The notes: generated from the sequence alone by a model not told the origin. A stretch of DNA of 47,362 nucleotides from Bremia lactucae (GCF_004359215.1 NC_090620.1:2330350-2377711), one strand, 5' to 3'; shown: positions 20,641 through 31,080, counted from the stretch's first letter. Translations and numbers: made by a program.

Positions 20641-21602
20641 GTTTATAAGACCGCCATGACAACCCGGGACCTTGTCGTCCACTATATCAGAAGCAGACTT
20701 GACCACAAACAGCTCAGCGTATTGATTTCTGGGCACGTACGATCTGCGCTGTTGAGCGCTTGGCCTGAAAGCGGCGTCGCTAGGTATCTGCTCACCCCTC
20801 ACTGGGACTTTCTGTTTACCGAAATTGGGATGGGTCTGAAGCACAAATTGACCTGATGTCCAGTCAATTTGCGGGACGTATTTGCGAAGCCACGCAATAC
20901 CTAAAATCACATCCTAATCTGCATCTAGCTGGGTCTTCGCGAAGGTCATGTTCAAAAACACGCCTTTGCTGGTGTGCACTATCGCCTCAACTGTCGCTAG
21001 CTCAGCCAGTGAGGTAAGAGACCCATCAAACTGCTTTGATTGGCATCAGTGCTTACTAATAACACGAGAGGCAAATCCAGGACGTACTACATTGTCGACG
21101 CCCCACAATCTAGCAAAATTGTAGCTGTTACGCCGTCAATATTACCGGGCTTGCGCAACAAAGAAGGTTGCTTATCGACCAAATTTACTTTAGCCGCGTT
21201 AACAGTAATCTGATCAAACAAGACAGCTTCGTCAACAGCTTCACTTTTATCGTGAACACTTTCAATCCTCGCAACCCGCTCTCTCGACATTGTTACTGCT
21301 TTAATTTGTGGCCTCGCCGTCACGACGTGTTCTATACTCCGAACTAGGGCGCCTCTCTTCTTGTAAGCGTAAGTTTTAGCGATGTTGATGCGGCACGGAA
21401 TGTTGTATTCGGGCAAGCACGCTTTGAACGGCATAGCCGTATCCAAATCTGACGTAATTGCAAAGATTTTTTCCCTGCTCGTGGACGTCCTGCTCACATT
21501 TATAGCATTAAGTGCTACCATAGTTTTCCTAACGAACCGCAAATATCATTCGCTCGGTGTTGCGGCTCCAATAATCATATGGTATGGATGTTTAGGCATT
21601 GT
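20641..21602 (-). pseudogene. El-4 gag end and aspartic protease
   Basis: Leftward: RFVRKTMVALNAINVS at the right, then GNIDGVTATILLDCGASTM (the D-[CST]-G-A active site, intact, near 21110), then ILGIAWLRKYVPQIDW at about 20900 (flap end; ILGMPWL usual) and NEYGDIFSAKLPDGL leading to RT. Stops and shifts lie between 20910 and 21080. Most of gag, including a zinc knuckle and a primer site, is absent between this and the LTR at 21603. Confidence 0.7.
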
Positions 21603-21950
21603 TGTAACGGGGCACTACGACTTGTACTGCTTCAGTACAAGTCCACTTCGCACTGCCTCAGTGCGAGTGGTGCCTCACGTCACTTCACGTACACTAGTAC
21701 GTACAGAGGAAGTCTTCTCTTTAAAACAGTTGCTTATGTACTAAAAGTCTTATGTGTCTTTCTCTTTACGCGCGTCCAACGCTGACTGAATCGCGGAGAA
21801 AGCAGATATAATGGATTATATCTACCAATGAGTAAGCTTTTTAATACTACCATGTAAAGTAATATTTTCCTAATATTATTGACCTTTTAGATAATATATT
21901 AATTAACAACCTTTAAGTGTTAATTTCATGTAACGATGCACACCGTTACA
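21603..21950 (-). mobile_element. LTR-A, complement
   Basis: On the complement it starts TGTAACGGTGTGCATCGTTA at 21950 and ends GTGCCCCGTTACA at 21603 (348 bp). It matches the LTR at 45370-45805. Perfect-arm hairpins are at 21619-21643 (10 bp) and 21648-21666 (8 bp), with a terminal palindrome at 21929-21950. No recognisable primer site follows it inside El-4, so internal sequence there is rearranged. Confidence 0.88.
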
Positions 21951-22052
21951 AGTGTAGCGCACCGTGGTGGCGGCCGCTGCTATCGTGTTGTGTACCACTA
22001 ATGTGCTCCATAGGCTAGATATATATAATTGTCCAAGTGGCCATATACTTTA

Positions 22053-22277
22053 TGCTGAAAGCTGAAAGTGTTGAGAATACAGCGACCGAGTTGCTGCATT
22101 GGCGAAAAGGTTAAACTTGGCGAATATAGCATTTGTAAACGGAAATGCGTGGTCTACATAACATTTGTTGTGTTCGCAGCGTTTCATATTAAGTTTAGTT
22201 GCAGATAAACAAAACACCACTCTTTTGATCTTTGAAGACCGTGTTCGTTGTTAACGTGATAGCAACAGGACTTAACA
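22053..22277 (+). repeat. Cop-1 5' LTR
   Basis: Starts TGCTGAAAGCTGAAAGTG and ends GGACTTAACA. It aligns along its length with 25716-25967; shared blocks include ACAGCGACCGA, GGCGAAAAGGTTAAACTTGG and TTTTGATCTTTGAAGACCG. The copies have diverged by many substitutions, so the insertion is old. Confidence 0.88.
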
Positions 22278-22289
22278 GGTTATGAGCCC
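22278..22289 (+). other. Cop-1 primer-binding site, half-tRNA type
   Basis: GGTTATGAGCCC directly after the LTR is the complement of GGGCTCATAACC, the anticodon arm of initiator tRNA-Met. Copia-type elements are known to prime from this internal tRNA position. Confidence 0.75.
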
Positions 22290-23570
22290 GATGGCGGGCT
22301 TTGGTCACGGTTTCGCTCTTGACGAATATGATAATTTGTCTCCTGCGGCTGCCCCTGTCCCTGCCCTTCCAAGGGCCAGGGCATTAGATGAAAAAGAAGA
22401 GTAAAGCAAGGTTGAAGGAGGTGTGGAGATGCGCCAGCGGCCAGCATCAGAAGGGAAGCGAAATGGCCAAGGTGATCAGTATGAATTGTTGCAGCTCATG
22501 CGTGGGCTAGCTGGTCGTTTGGAATGTTTACGGAATTGCAGACTGAGCTCCGGAAGGACATTGCGATGGGCCAAAGGATAGAAGGGTCTCAGAAGATCGC
22601 TTCGTTAGCCCAGACGAAAATTCGAATTTGTTTGAGTCAGCTTTGGGATGAGGACCGCGGATGCACTTGAATTCGTAGACGGGCGATCTTGAAAGGAATG
22701 TAGAGAAAAGGGTGCATCTCGATGCACCCCCCACAATTTAATGGTGAGCGCCAGCCTGGATATGGTGTACATGATTTCGGTCATCAGAGATTCTATGTTG
22801 CTGCTGGCGGAGGAGTGGCAGATGTCAGAGGTATGCAAGGAAATGGTAGGGCGGGTATAAATATGCCTGGACCTGCTTTTAATGGCACGCAAGCTACTTT
22901 GAGGTACCTCGATGTGCAACAAAATAACTCAAAATGAAACCATTTAACGGTGAGGAGTTCTATCAAGGTCTAGGATCTGGTTTCTTGGAATAAGGAAGAC
23001 GATTTGTGAGACAGATTGTTCTTGCTCAATCGGCGTGTGTGGTTCTCTTGGCCAGAAGATGTAAATTTATTCGGATACCATCTGGTAGGAATGACCGAGC
23101 GTTACTTCAAAAAGCAGATCGGCGCCTCGTGGAATATAACACCTACTCTTCAGTATGCTATGGAGCGGATGCTGCAGGCGTTTAAAAATCATATTAATCC
23201 AGCCCAAGCGATGAATCTATTTACGCGCCCTAAACACTCAAGAAAGTCGCGGATAGACCACCTACTGTATTTGAACGCAGTGGCTGAAGCATCGGGTGGT
23301 GCATCGACTACCTAGAACTGAACAATATTGTTTAATATGCCTCCCGTGACATGCGCATTGTGTTGATGGCAAAGGTGGATGATCGAAGAACCGACTATCT
23401 TTTACAGGCGGAAGAATTAGCACACTTTGCTCAAGCGTGGGAGTCAGGTGCTGTAAATAACGCATAGGAAAAGAAGTCGTCGGTGCTGTTCAAGACCGTC
23501 AGGTCTCCGATACAAGGCGATGTTATATCGGTGGAGAAGTGGGACATCTAAAAGCAATCTGAACTAAAAT
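22282..23570 (+). pseudogene. Cop-1 gag
   Basis: ATG at 22282 gives MSPMAGFGHGFALDEYDNLS, then a stop. Later frames hold QRFYVAAGGGVADVRG, VWFSWPEDVNLFGYHLVGMT, ERYFKKQIGASWN, TLQYAMERMLQAFKNHINPA and LLQAEELAHFAQAWES, the Copia capsid (Retrotran_gag UBN2-like). A zinc knuckle at about 23518-23560 reads CYIGGEVGHLKA: the second Cys is Gly and the last is lost to a stop. Confidence 0.75.
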
Positions 23571-24002
23571 GATACAGCAAGAAAGTGATGATGCCGATCT
23601 AACATTGCCTAATTCAGATGGTTTGGAAGGTGACGATGGACTATGGATTCTGAATAGCGGTTTCCAGTCGTCACTTGGTTGGTGATGAATCTTGGCTCGA
23701 CGACTCGGAAGATACCGATGGCATGTGCGCGCAAGCAGATGGACAACCGCTCAGGATTAGCAAAAAAGGAAGCGTGACGCTGAATGTCACGATTTTAATA
23801 AACAAAAGATTGTGAAGTAACGAATGCGTACTACGCCAAAGTATTGACTCACAATTTCATATCTTATGAAATACTGGACAAAAGAAGGGTATGCCCTCAA
23901 CAGGCGTGGAGGAAAGCGTGTTCTGACCAGCAGTGATGGAAAGGACGTAGCTTTTGACGTCGACTTGATAAAAAATGTTCTTGTTGTGAAAGCAAAGGTG
24001 CG
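23571..24002 (+). pseudogene. Cop-1 aspartic protease
   Basis: DADLTLPNSDGLEGDDGLWI leads into LNSGFQSSLG where the family has LDSG-x-S-x-H: the catalytic Asp is Asn. Then DGQPLRISKKGSVTLNVTI, ISYEILDKRRVCPQ and AFDVDLIKNVLVVKAKV. It ends at 24000, where the next domains (GAG-pre-integrase and integrase) should follow but do not. Confidence 0.75.
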
Positions 24003-24417
24003 ACGAAATCCCCTTTGATATGCGCAAGTAAATGCTTAAATCAGATTCATTTTCGGACTTGACGCAGGCGTTTGGAATATCTCCGTGTATGGCTGGCAAA
24101 CATCATTTTCGAGCCAGGGATAATAGTAACTTAACGCTAGACCAATCCATAACTGCTGCGAAAGTGATGTTGTAATCTCGACCAAAAATCTGTTCAATTT
24201 CACACGCTGCCAGCCTGGCCTTGAAATGCTCAAAAGCACCATTAGCTTCCCTTTTGGTTTTGGAACCCATTTTGTATGCAGGCTACTCACGTCATTTGGT
24301 AGACGCACTAAGTTTCAGACTCCGTTTTCTTTGGGCGCACGCAACTCTTAGCACATCGCCGTTTCCCACTGTTCCTTTTGACAGGTTCGCACTACCTGGC
24401 CAAAGTTTTTGGGTCAG
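24003..24417 (-). pseudogene. Cop-1 RT, N-terminal part, inverted
   Basis: Read leftward from 24413: PKNFGQVVRTCQKEQWETAM, KENGV, LVRLPNDVSSLHTKWVPKPK, then DIPNACVKSENESDLSIYLR and ISKGI. This is the beginning of Copia RT through the D-[IV]-x-[NT]-A motif. The rest of the domain continues on the opposite strand from 24418. A 9-bp inverted repeat (CACTACCTG at 24390-24398, CAGGTAGTG at 24415-24423) sits at the right breakpoint. Confidence 0.75.
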
Positions 24418-25559
24418 GTAGTGAACTCGCTTTGGAGCTGAACAAGGCTCTATACGGTCTTATGCAAGCGGGGCGTTTGTGGAGCATATGATCTCACAAA
24501 AAGCTACTCAATTGTTTTTTTATTGCAGTGCCTGACCGACACGTGTGTGTATTGGATACGTTTGGAAAAACAAACTGTAGTGATTGGATTTACGTAGACA
24601 CTCTACTGGTGACTGCAACGAATTCAAATCTCGTGGACATTTTTTCGTTGATTTAAAGAACCTTTCGGACCTTTGGGAGGTGACAAATTTCTTGGGAGTG
24701 CGCAATTCTTATGTGCCTGAAAATGGGTATGATATCGATCAAGAAGTGACAATCCGGGAAAAGCTAAAGGATACTTGATTGGAAGAAGCACGTGGCGTTC
24801 GCACGTCTATCGGCGAAGAAGTGAACGAGATCAACTTGATGGCATAAAAGCTGCCGACTAATGATCGAGATGGAAAGATAACGGTTAAGTGTTTTCAATC
24901 TTTGGTGGGAAGTTGGCTGTGATAGTCGCGCTGCAGCAGACCGGATATATCCTACACAGTACACCGAGCTTCTAGAAGAATACACCGTCCGACTATAGGC
25001 GACTGGTACCTGGCGAAAAGGATTGCGCGATATTTGAAAGGAAGCAATCGCTGCATTTACAAATGAGGCAAGATAATATTGGTCATCAGTTGGTAAACAT
25101 TACTGGCTATCTTGACTCTGATTTTGCTTTAATAAAACGGACAGAAAGTCAATCACTGGTTGCTGGATCACTGTTGATGGAATGCCGGTGAGCTGGTTGG
25201 CGAATTAACAAGGTGGTGTGTCGTTATCGACAATAAAGGCAGAATTTACAGCAGCATCAGTGGTGGTAACACATATGCTTGGATTATGAGAGCAACAGCC
25301 TATGGCCCTCTACGTGGATAATCAGGCGGCGCTTCACCAGCTTAAAAGAGATGGAGCTTCAGCTAAATCGAAGCATGTGGATGTGCGCATAATATTCGTG
25401 AGCTCACATGCTAAAAATGACATAATAACGCCCAGCTATTTTGAAAGCTCTCGTATGCCGGCTGATTTAATGACAAAAGTGGTACCAGCACCCAGACAGG
25501 AGGAGCTAAAGATTCTGGTGGGGGCTAAAGCAGAACGTCAGCGAGATGGAACCGAATAA
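24418..25559 (+). pseudogene. Cop-1 RT end and RNase H
   Basis: SELALELNKALYGLMQAGRL begins the part after the inverted block. Next come DWIYVDTLLVTATNSNLVDI (YVDDLLV active site, here YVDT), LKDTGLEEAHGVRTS, RPDISYTVHRA, DWYLAKRIARYLKGSNR, ITGYLDSDFA, then ALYVDNQAALHQLKRDGASA, KSKHVDVRIIFVSSHAKND and SSRMPADLMTKVVPAPR, the RNase H end. Stops and shifts are frequent before 25302; the last 85 codons are open. Confidence 0.8.
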
Positions 25560-25715
25560 TTGATCGAAGTGAAGTTTGTGGAACATACGAGGTTGATACA
25601 TCATGTATGAAGTAGTTTTGGATTGATTGTGTAATACGTACTTATGAATGGACTTTAAATGAGGCTGTTTTGACAAGAGATGATAGACAAATGAAAGAAG
25701 CCTCCGATGGAGGAG

Positions 25716-25967
25716 TGTTGAAAGCTGAAAGTGTTGAAGATACAGCGACCGACTTGCTGCATGGGCGAAAAGGTTAAACTTGGCGAATTTAGCATTTGTA
25801 TTTGGAAATGCGTGATCTACCTAAAATTTGTTGTGTGGAGCGCAGCGTTTCGTATTTAGTTAAGCTGCAGATAAACTAAATACCACTTATTCTTTTGATC
25901 TTTGAAGACCGTTTTCGTTGTTTGCTTCCGTATGTTGTCTCTGTTGCGACAGCAACAGGTCTTCACA
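25716..25967 (+). repeat. Cop-1 3' LTR
   Basis: Starts TGTTGAAAGCTGAAAGTG after the purine-rich CCGATGGAGGAG and ends AGGTCTTCACA. It is the partner of 22053-22277. Confidence 0.88.
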
Positions 25968-26177
25968 CGACACTCATACGGCCTGACGACGCGTACGCTT
26001 GTCAGACAATGCAACAATAGACAGTTGCTTCGAAAATTAGGCTGCGCTCGAAACAGGGGGAACCGAGTGGAGCTTCCTCAAAAAAGAAACTTTTGACATT
26101 TTCGGTAGTTGGTCATAAAGCATGCTAAACGTACGATGTCGTTACTTTTCCAAGTTTGCCAATACTTAAGCGTTTAA
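25968..26177. other. Unassigned 210-nt spacer
   Basis: Sequence between Cop-1 and the LTR-C piece. No coding or repeat identity was seen. Confidence 0.3.
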
Positions 26178-26420
26178 TGAAACGGGGTGTCCCGTTACAT
26201 AAGTATTATTCCTATAAGAGGAGAATAAATATTACTTCCAATGAGTAGAATTAAAAAAGGAGTGCAAAATTATTATCTTCACTATTTTGACTTAAATAGT
26301 TCCAAAAATACCAAATTTGGTTTTATTAAAGCAATAAGACATTAGCTCTATTGATTGGATAATTCAAGTCTAAATCAACCCTGCCAATCGTTTCAAGACA
26401 CGATTGTGCGGCGTCACTCT
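26178..26420 (+). mobile_element. LTR-C fragment (5' half)
   Basis: Begins TGAAACGGGGTGTCCCGTTA and matches the complement of 36624-37102 through TTTTGACTTAA, AATAAGACATTA and CTATTGATTGG to AATCGTTTCAAGACACGATT. Homology is lost at about 26420, where the LINE-like sequence starts. The 3' end of this LTR is therefore cut away. Confidence 0.75.
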
Positions 26421-26452
26421 TCAATTTGCACTGATCAGGTGGAGGAGTATAA

Positions 26453-28897
26453 ATCGTACACGGACTTGCGACAGCCAGCATCTACCTTACGACGGCCACC
26501 TCACCGTCGCCACGCCCCCCTCCCGGAGAGGGTGAGGGGGCCCCCTCCCGTCCTGAGGAACCTGCACTCCCTGGGGGTGACGGATCTACCTCGTCTTGGG
26601 CGACAGTGCCGCCAGGTGATCCGGTGGGGGCAGGCCCCGACGTGACCGCACGCGACATGTTTGACGCGCTTGTCGGTGAGATGAAGGCATCACACGGTCC
26701 AAGTCAAGTAGTCGTTTGGAGGCCTATGATTCAAGAGCTGTTCACTCTTGAGTTTTTGCGACTCCCTATTCGGTTGGAGGCGTTGCCGCTCGGGCGGAAA
26801 CGCTTTCCTAAGCTTAAGGGACCGGAAGCAGGTCGATTATTGGATCTTTTTTCGGCAGGTCTGTGTGGAGCATCCAGGCACTTACGCAGACTGGAAAGGC
26901 ATGGCTCGTAAGATCGGTCGGGAGATTGTGCTAACAAAATGGGCCTTTCCAGAGATTATTCGGCGCTTGGCCAGCCAGCATAAGTGGGCCACAGCTCCGG
27001 TTCCCATTCAGTGGGCACAGGTGGTACGTCTCGGATCGCAGCAGGCCGAGGCCGCAGTAGCAACGTCAGTCGAGACCGTCTACGAGGACTTCATGTTTGA
27101 TCCCGCAAAATTCTCAGTCGAGGAGTCGGCGGCTCTTAAGGCTCTTTGCACCGCTCGTCTTCGGCCAGTTGGCGCCAACCGATTACGCGAGGGTACGGAT
27201 GCCGAATGGCGTATCATTGTGGGGATAGCGGAAGGAATGATAGCATGCCGGCGGATACCGGATTTTGTTAAGGCTATTCTGGACAGTAAGGAGCGCCTGT
27301 GGTTGTATAGCACAGTTCAAGTGCAGGTGGAAGGCCAGCTTGTCCTTCATCTCTCTTGTGGTCGTACAGTGCCGGTCAGCAAGCGGACTACGCAAGCGAT
27401 CACGGCGATGAATTTGGAGTCTGCCGAGTTGTTAACGATCAGCTTGCCAGCGGTTCACCGCCTGCTAGGGCTGACTAAGGCTATCAGCTATAACCGCACA
27501 ACGAGGAGCATACACTTTGTTTATTTTTTCGAGGGAGGCGTCTACGCAGTTACAAGATGTTCATATCCCCTTCCAAGAACGGGTTTATGTGTTGGAGAAC
27601 GCACATTAGCCGGCGCAGGGATCGGTATGGCTTAATCAGAGGAGGGCAGATGGGCGTGCGGGGCACTCGCGTATGGAGTACACGGTGCTTCTATCTAACG
27701 TGTCTCGTTTTAACGAGATCGGGCGCATTGCGGCCTATCTACAGTCCAAAATTGCAGCATATTTTGAGATTGAGGACATTCACACGTGTACTCCGAATTC
27801 GCGGACGTCCACGACGTGGAGAGTCACCTTCCATCTTGCTGGGTGTCCGACTTTCTTGCAAGGGGTAGTGCGCCTGCTCTGGATTGAGACAGTAATAATT
27901 ATTACGCACCCGGATGTTGGTTCCCGGTTCCAATGTCTGCAGTGCGGGATGTTAGGGCATCCGGCAGCTAAGTGTCAGTTAAGGGACGCACAATTGCGTG
28001 GGCCGGGAGGCATTGTGGTGACGGAGGAACTTCAAGGGGTGGAAGACATGGCCAAACCGTTTAGCAGCCCGGACGAAATGCGTCAAATGGCGGGACGGCG
28101 GCTTCAAGCACAGCGATCGGCCGACGTGGCGGCCCAGGCAGCGGTAACGCCAGCGGTCTCGGCGGACGTCTCCAGTGCCCCTCAGGAGGCCACGCTCCCG
28201 CTCCCTGACAAGATCAACCGTCCGGTCAACGCTGCCCAGGGCTCGCCTGCGGAGCCATCACAACCGGGATTGCGCCTACGAAAGGAAAACCCCTGGTTGA
28301 CACGCCCAAAACGAGGGGGGAAACGCGCGGTTTCCGCCCCACAGACCTCGGTGCATCTGCCTCGTTCCAGTTCAGGTGGGTATCACGTCCTTCAGGATGT
28401 AGATCCTGACAGTTCTTTGTCGGCACCGGTCTCCACAATAGGAAGGGCCTCCACCACAGCAGGACTAGTTGTGGCCGACAAGTCGCTTGTGGACGTGGCA
28501 CCGAGTATTCATCCGTCTGTCTCCAAGCTCACGGCTGGAGAGCGGGCTAGACAACAGGCGGCGACGATTCGGGGCTCTGCGCCAGGATTGTCAGGATCGG
28601 CCCTATTAACCAAGCGACGACAGGAGCGGATTCGTTGCGATCGATTGCTGAGTCAGCTGCGGTCCTCGGACCGGCACCCAATTTCCTTGGAGCCGCGTCC
28701 TCCTGTCGAACCCGTCAACGAGAGGGAGCTGTTGCGCATTCTGGGTCTACGCGAAGTGAACACTCCGGCTACGCGTAATTGTATGGCGATGGCTGTCGCA
28801 CAGGCAGCCGCTGACGCCGCCTTAGATGCACCAACTACGGACCTGGAGCTCCTCACAGCCAGCATCAAACGGGGTGTCAAATATGCGGAGCTTTTTG
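26453..28897 (+). pseudogene. LINE-like ORF1 protein, frameshifted and cut by a gap
   Basis: Three frames read in turn. Frame 1 (to about 26860): Pro-rich start, DVTARDMFDALVGEMKASHG, LRLPIRLEALPLGRKRFP. Frame 2 (about 26855-27560): CVEHPGTYADWKGMARKIGR, EIVLTKWAFPEIIRRLASQH and on. A third frame with one TAG near 27607 leads to the longest open part from 27673, which has RFQCLQCGMLGHPAAKCQL, a CX2CX4HX4C zinc knuckle, then a long Ala/Pro/Ser-rich tail. A nucleic-acid-binding protein with one CCHC knuckle and no protease or RT after it is typical of the first ORF of oomycete non-LTR retrotransposons. G+C is clearly higher than in the flanks. No start codon is seen; the ORF2 expected downstream would lie beyond the gap. 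A gag of another element type is the alternative. Confidence 0.55.
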
Positions 28898-28997
28898 NNN
28901 NNNNNNNNNNNNNNNNNNNNNNNNNNNNNNNNNNNNNNNNNNNNNNNNNNNNNNNNNNNNNNNNNNNNNNNNNNNNNNNNNNNNNNNNNNNNNNNNN
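28898..28997. other. Assembly gap (100 N)
   Basis: Separates the LINE-like ORF from El-5; whatever joins them is unknown. Confidence 0.99.
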
Positions 28998-29283
28998 AAT
29001 CGCCATCATCCATCCTCATGAGCTCGATGTCCGCATCACTACTACGAGGTGACGACAACGGTGTCGATTCATTGTAGTCGACAACGAGCGACGGATCAAC
29101 ATCCTCACTATTAAAGTGGGATGGATCCTTTAGCTCTGTTAACGCGACAGCAGCAGTAGCTGTCGGCATTTCGACTAAGGCATTAGACGCAGCCGGCGAA
29201 TTAACGCGGCGCGTGCGCTTAGGGCGAGGTTGAGTGGGCGTCTTCCCGGACGACCCACCAACGTGGCCCCTTTTAGGTGGCAT
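28998..29283 (-). pseudogene. Antisense ORF (aORF) of an LTR-B Gypsy element, copy 2 (El-5), 5' part intact
   Basis: Open from ATG at 29283 to the gap, 95 codons with no stop: MPPKRGHVGGSSGKTPTQPR, PKRTRRVNSPAAS, ALTELKDPSHFNSEDVDPSL and PLSSPRSSDADIELMRMDDG. The frame is open further upstream to another ATG at 29307, but copies 1 and 3 align with the 29283 start. Lys/Arg-rich N-terminus (possible nuclear signal), then acidic. The LTR-B and its purine tract at 29402-29947 face the other way, so this ORF is antisense to the element and starts 119 nt inside its 3' end. Function unknown. Confidence 0.65.
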
Positions 29284-29401
29284 CTTGGGAGCCGTGTATG
29301 GAAACACGTGCGCTAAAGTGATCGAGTGAACTAGCGGCGCGTAAAGCTGCTCGCAGTTCCTCTCTCCTCTTTGTCGAATTTAAAAATGTAAATTCGTTCT
29401 T

Positions 29402-29415
29402 AAAGAGGGGGATGG
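29402..29415 (+). other. Polypurine tract of El-5
   Basis: AAAGAGGGGGATGG directly before the TGTAACGGGC start of LTR-B. This is the normal place for the plus-strand primer and fixes the LTR at 29416 as a 3' LTR. Confidence 0.8.
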
Positions 29416-29947
29416 TGTAACGGGCTAAAGTTACCCTAATGTTACACAGTCGCCATTAAGTGCACTTGGTGTACTTAAGGGGATGGTCTATTACTAAATA
29501 ATAGCAATTAGACCCAACACTCGGGTGTGGTGCACATTTGTGACCAAGCCTTGTGTATGTGATGCACATGGGTGCATTCACATTAGGAGGGATGACGCCC
29601 AGCGTCATCCGGAACGCGAGGTATCTAGAAAGATACACTCGCATACATATTTAATGTTATCTATAGAGATAACATTTTGATTGGTAAAAATAGGTATTTG
29701 TATTTGATTCTATTGAATATAAATCAGTCTGAAAAGTACTTCCTACTTGGTTGGTGCGCACGAGGAGACGAATTTCCGCTCCCGTGACAACACTTAACCA
29801 GCGTACTTAGTGTGTTGGGTGAGGTCGCTTGCGAGCCCACCACAACTACCTCACTGCACGCAAGAGAAGCAGGTTCAACCGCTTCCTCGCTGTGCTACTG
29901 TGTGTGTCTGAGTAGAGTGTGGCCGCATTACGACGTGCCCGCCTACA
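29416..29947 (+). mobile_element. LTR-B, 3' LTR of El-5
   Basis: 532 bp from TGTAACGGGCTAAAG to CCCGCCTACA, collinear with 38735-39274. Hairpins lie at 29456-29478, 29485-29514, 29590-29610, 29616-29642 and 29653-29676. No primer site follows, agreeing with a 3' position. Confidence 0.9.
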
Positions 29948-30019
29948 AGCATCGCGTATTATTGAATGTGCGATGTGTTTTATCTGCAATTAGTATTTGA
30001 CCAAGTATTGTTGGATTCT

Positions 30020-30532
30020 GGACAGAATTTACATCGGTATTACTACACCGATTACTCATTCGATCGATAATTTCATCTGTCTGATTGACAGCTCTCCTTT
30101 TTCATTGCTAGCTAATCTTAATATAAAGGACATAACGAGCCTTTCCAGGCGATTTTGCGGTAAGTTTTGAGCTAAAGGTAGAGTAAATTTGGCCCACTAC
30201 GGCATCTATCGCACACCCAACAAGTAAATTATCAGCAGAAAAAACGATATACACATAAGGCTATTTATTGTTGCTTGTGCTCACAAAAACACATGGGTCC
30301 GCACGGCAGTGTACAAATCCCGTATCAACAAGAACTGCTCGAATGGTATTATACCAAACAGCACTAGCCTGTTTGAGGCCATGAATACTTCGTTGTCGCT
30401 TGCATACAAGCCCATCGCAAGCACAAAAAAACTCCTCGTGATACATTCATATAGATATCTCCATAAGTATTCTTTTCGGAAAGCGGTCTCAACTTCAAAC
30501 TGTCGGATCTTTAGGCGCATGCTGCAGCACAC
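30020..30532 (-). pseudogene. Cop-2: Ty1/Copia RT fragment
   Basis: Leftward: MRLKIRQFEVETAFRKEYLW (family FDVxTAFLxGxLEExVY), YASDNEVFMASNRLVL in one frame and CKRQRSIHGLKQASAVWYNT in another (usual LKQAxRxWY), ADPCVFVSTSNNK, then SADNLLVGCAIDAVVGQIYS (YVDDLLV, here SADN). The catalytic centre is damaged. Its RT overlaps in content with Cop-3, so it is a separate insertion. Confidence 0.75.
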
Positions 30533-30544
30533 AGCAAAACATGT

Positions 30545-31080
30545 GCAAATACCAGATACTAGTATTGGCCCTGACGACGTCGTCGCTTTAAAAGTTTCTC
30601 CACGTGAAGCTGAAATTTCCCTCGCGCGTCAAGCAGCGCGGAAGGGGGCCCAAACCTCGACGGAAGCATCCGATACCCAAAAGCACGAGGTGCAACTTCT
30701 TCGTTAGAGCCTTGCTCGAGTTGAGGGCTCTTTTGAGGCGGTTCAGAACCTTATTTTAACGCTTGACCGTCAGCAACCTCGTTTAGAGAGCCAGCTGGAC
30801 ACCTTAGTGAGGATGCAGCAATCTGCGGCAAGGCCGTCGATTTCGGCGCAAGTGCCTCTAAGTCCACGTGGGAAGGGTCGGAGTCATGTGTCCTGCTCAA
30901 TGCATTCAAGACATCAGCGGCACTACGTTCTGGGAACGGATCTAGAGTTGCTTATATTCCAACCTCAAAGAAGAAATGAAGGAAATGTTGTGACTAGGTG
31001 TCAACAGTCTGATGGGTGAGGGTGTCAAGGGGCGCACATCGGTTGGTGAACCGTTGTCGTGGTACATTTACTTTTTGAAT
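30545..31080 (+). pseudogene. Retroelement gag-like fragment of another family
   Basis: Rightward: ISLARQAARKGAQTSTEASD, TQKHEVQLLR, a stop, then LARVEGSFEAVQNLILTLDR, QQPRLESQLDTLVRMQQSAA and RPSISAQVPLSPRGKG, predicted to form a coiled coil. It sits between two complement-strand Copia fragments. Identity as gag rests on the heptad-rich, Gln-rich style and general memory of oomycete repeats; no zinc knuckle is seen. Confidence 0.4.

Larger units (their letters stand above)
22053..25967 (+). mobile_element. Cop-1: Ty1/Copia element with both LTRs, internally rearranged
   Basis: About 3.9 kb between LTRs of 225 and 252 nt. Order: LTR, primer site, gag, protease, then RT (first part inverted), RT end, RNase H, purine-rich tract (about 25704-25715), LTR. 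The integrase is absent, although Copia order places it between protease and RT. The 5-nt flanks (CTTTA and CGACA) are not a target duplication, so the element ends may have been altered. Many stops; not autonomous. Confidence 0.85.

Noticed and set aside
22053..25967. Cop-1 as an intact autonomous Copia element
   Set aside because: Integrase missing, RT part inverted, protease Asp replaced, many stops, no target duplication.
29416..29947. CRISPR-like array in the hairpin-rich LTR
   Set aside because: The palindromes differ from one another, spacing is irregular and the whole block is an LTR repeated elsewhere.
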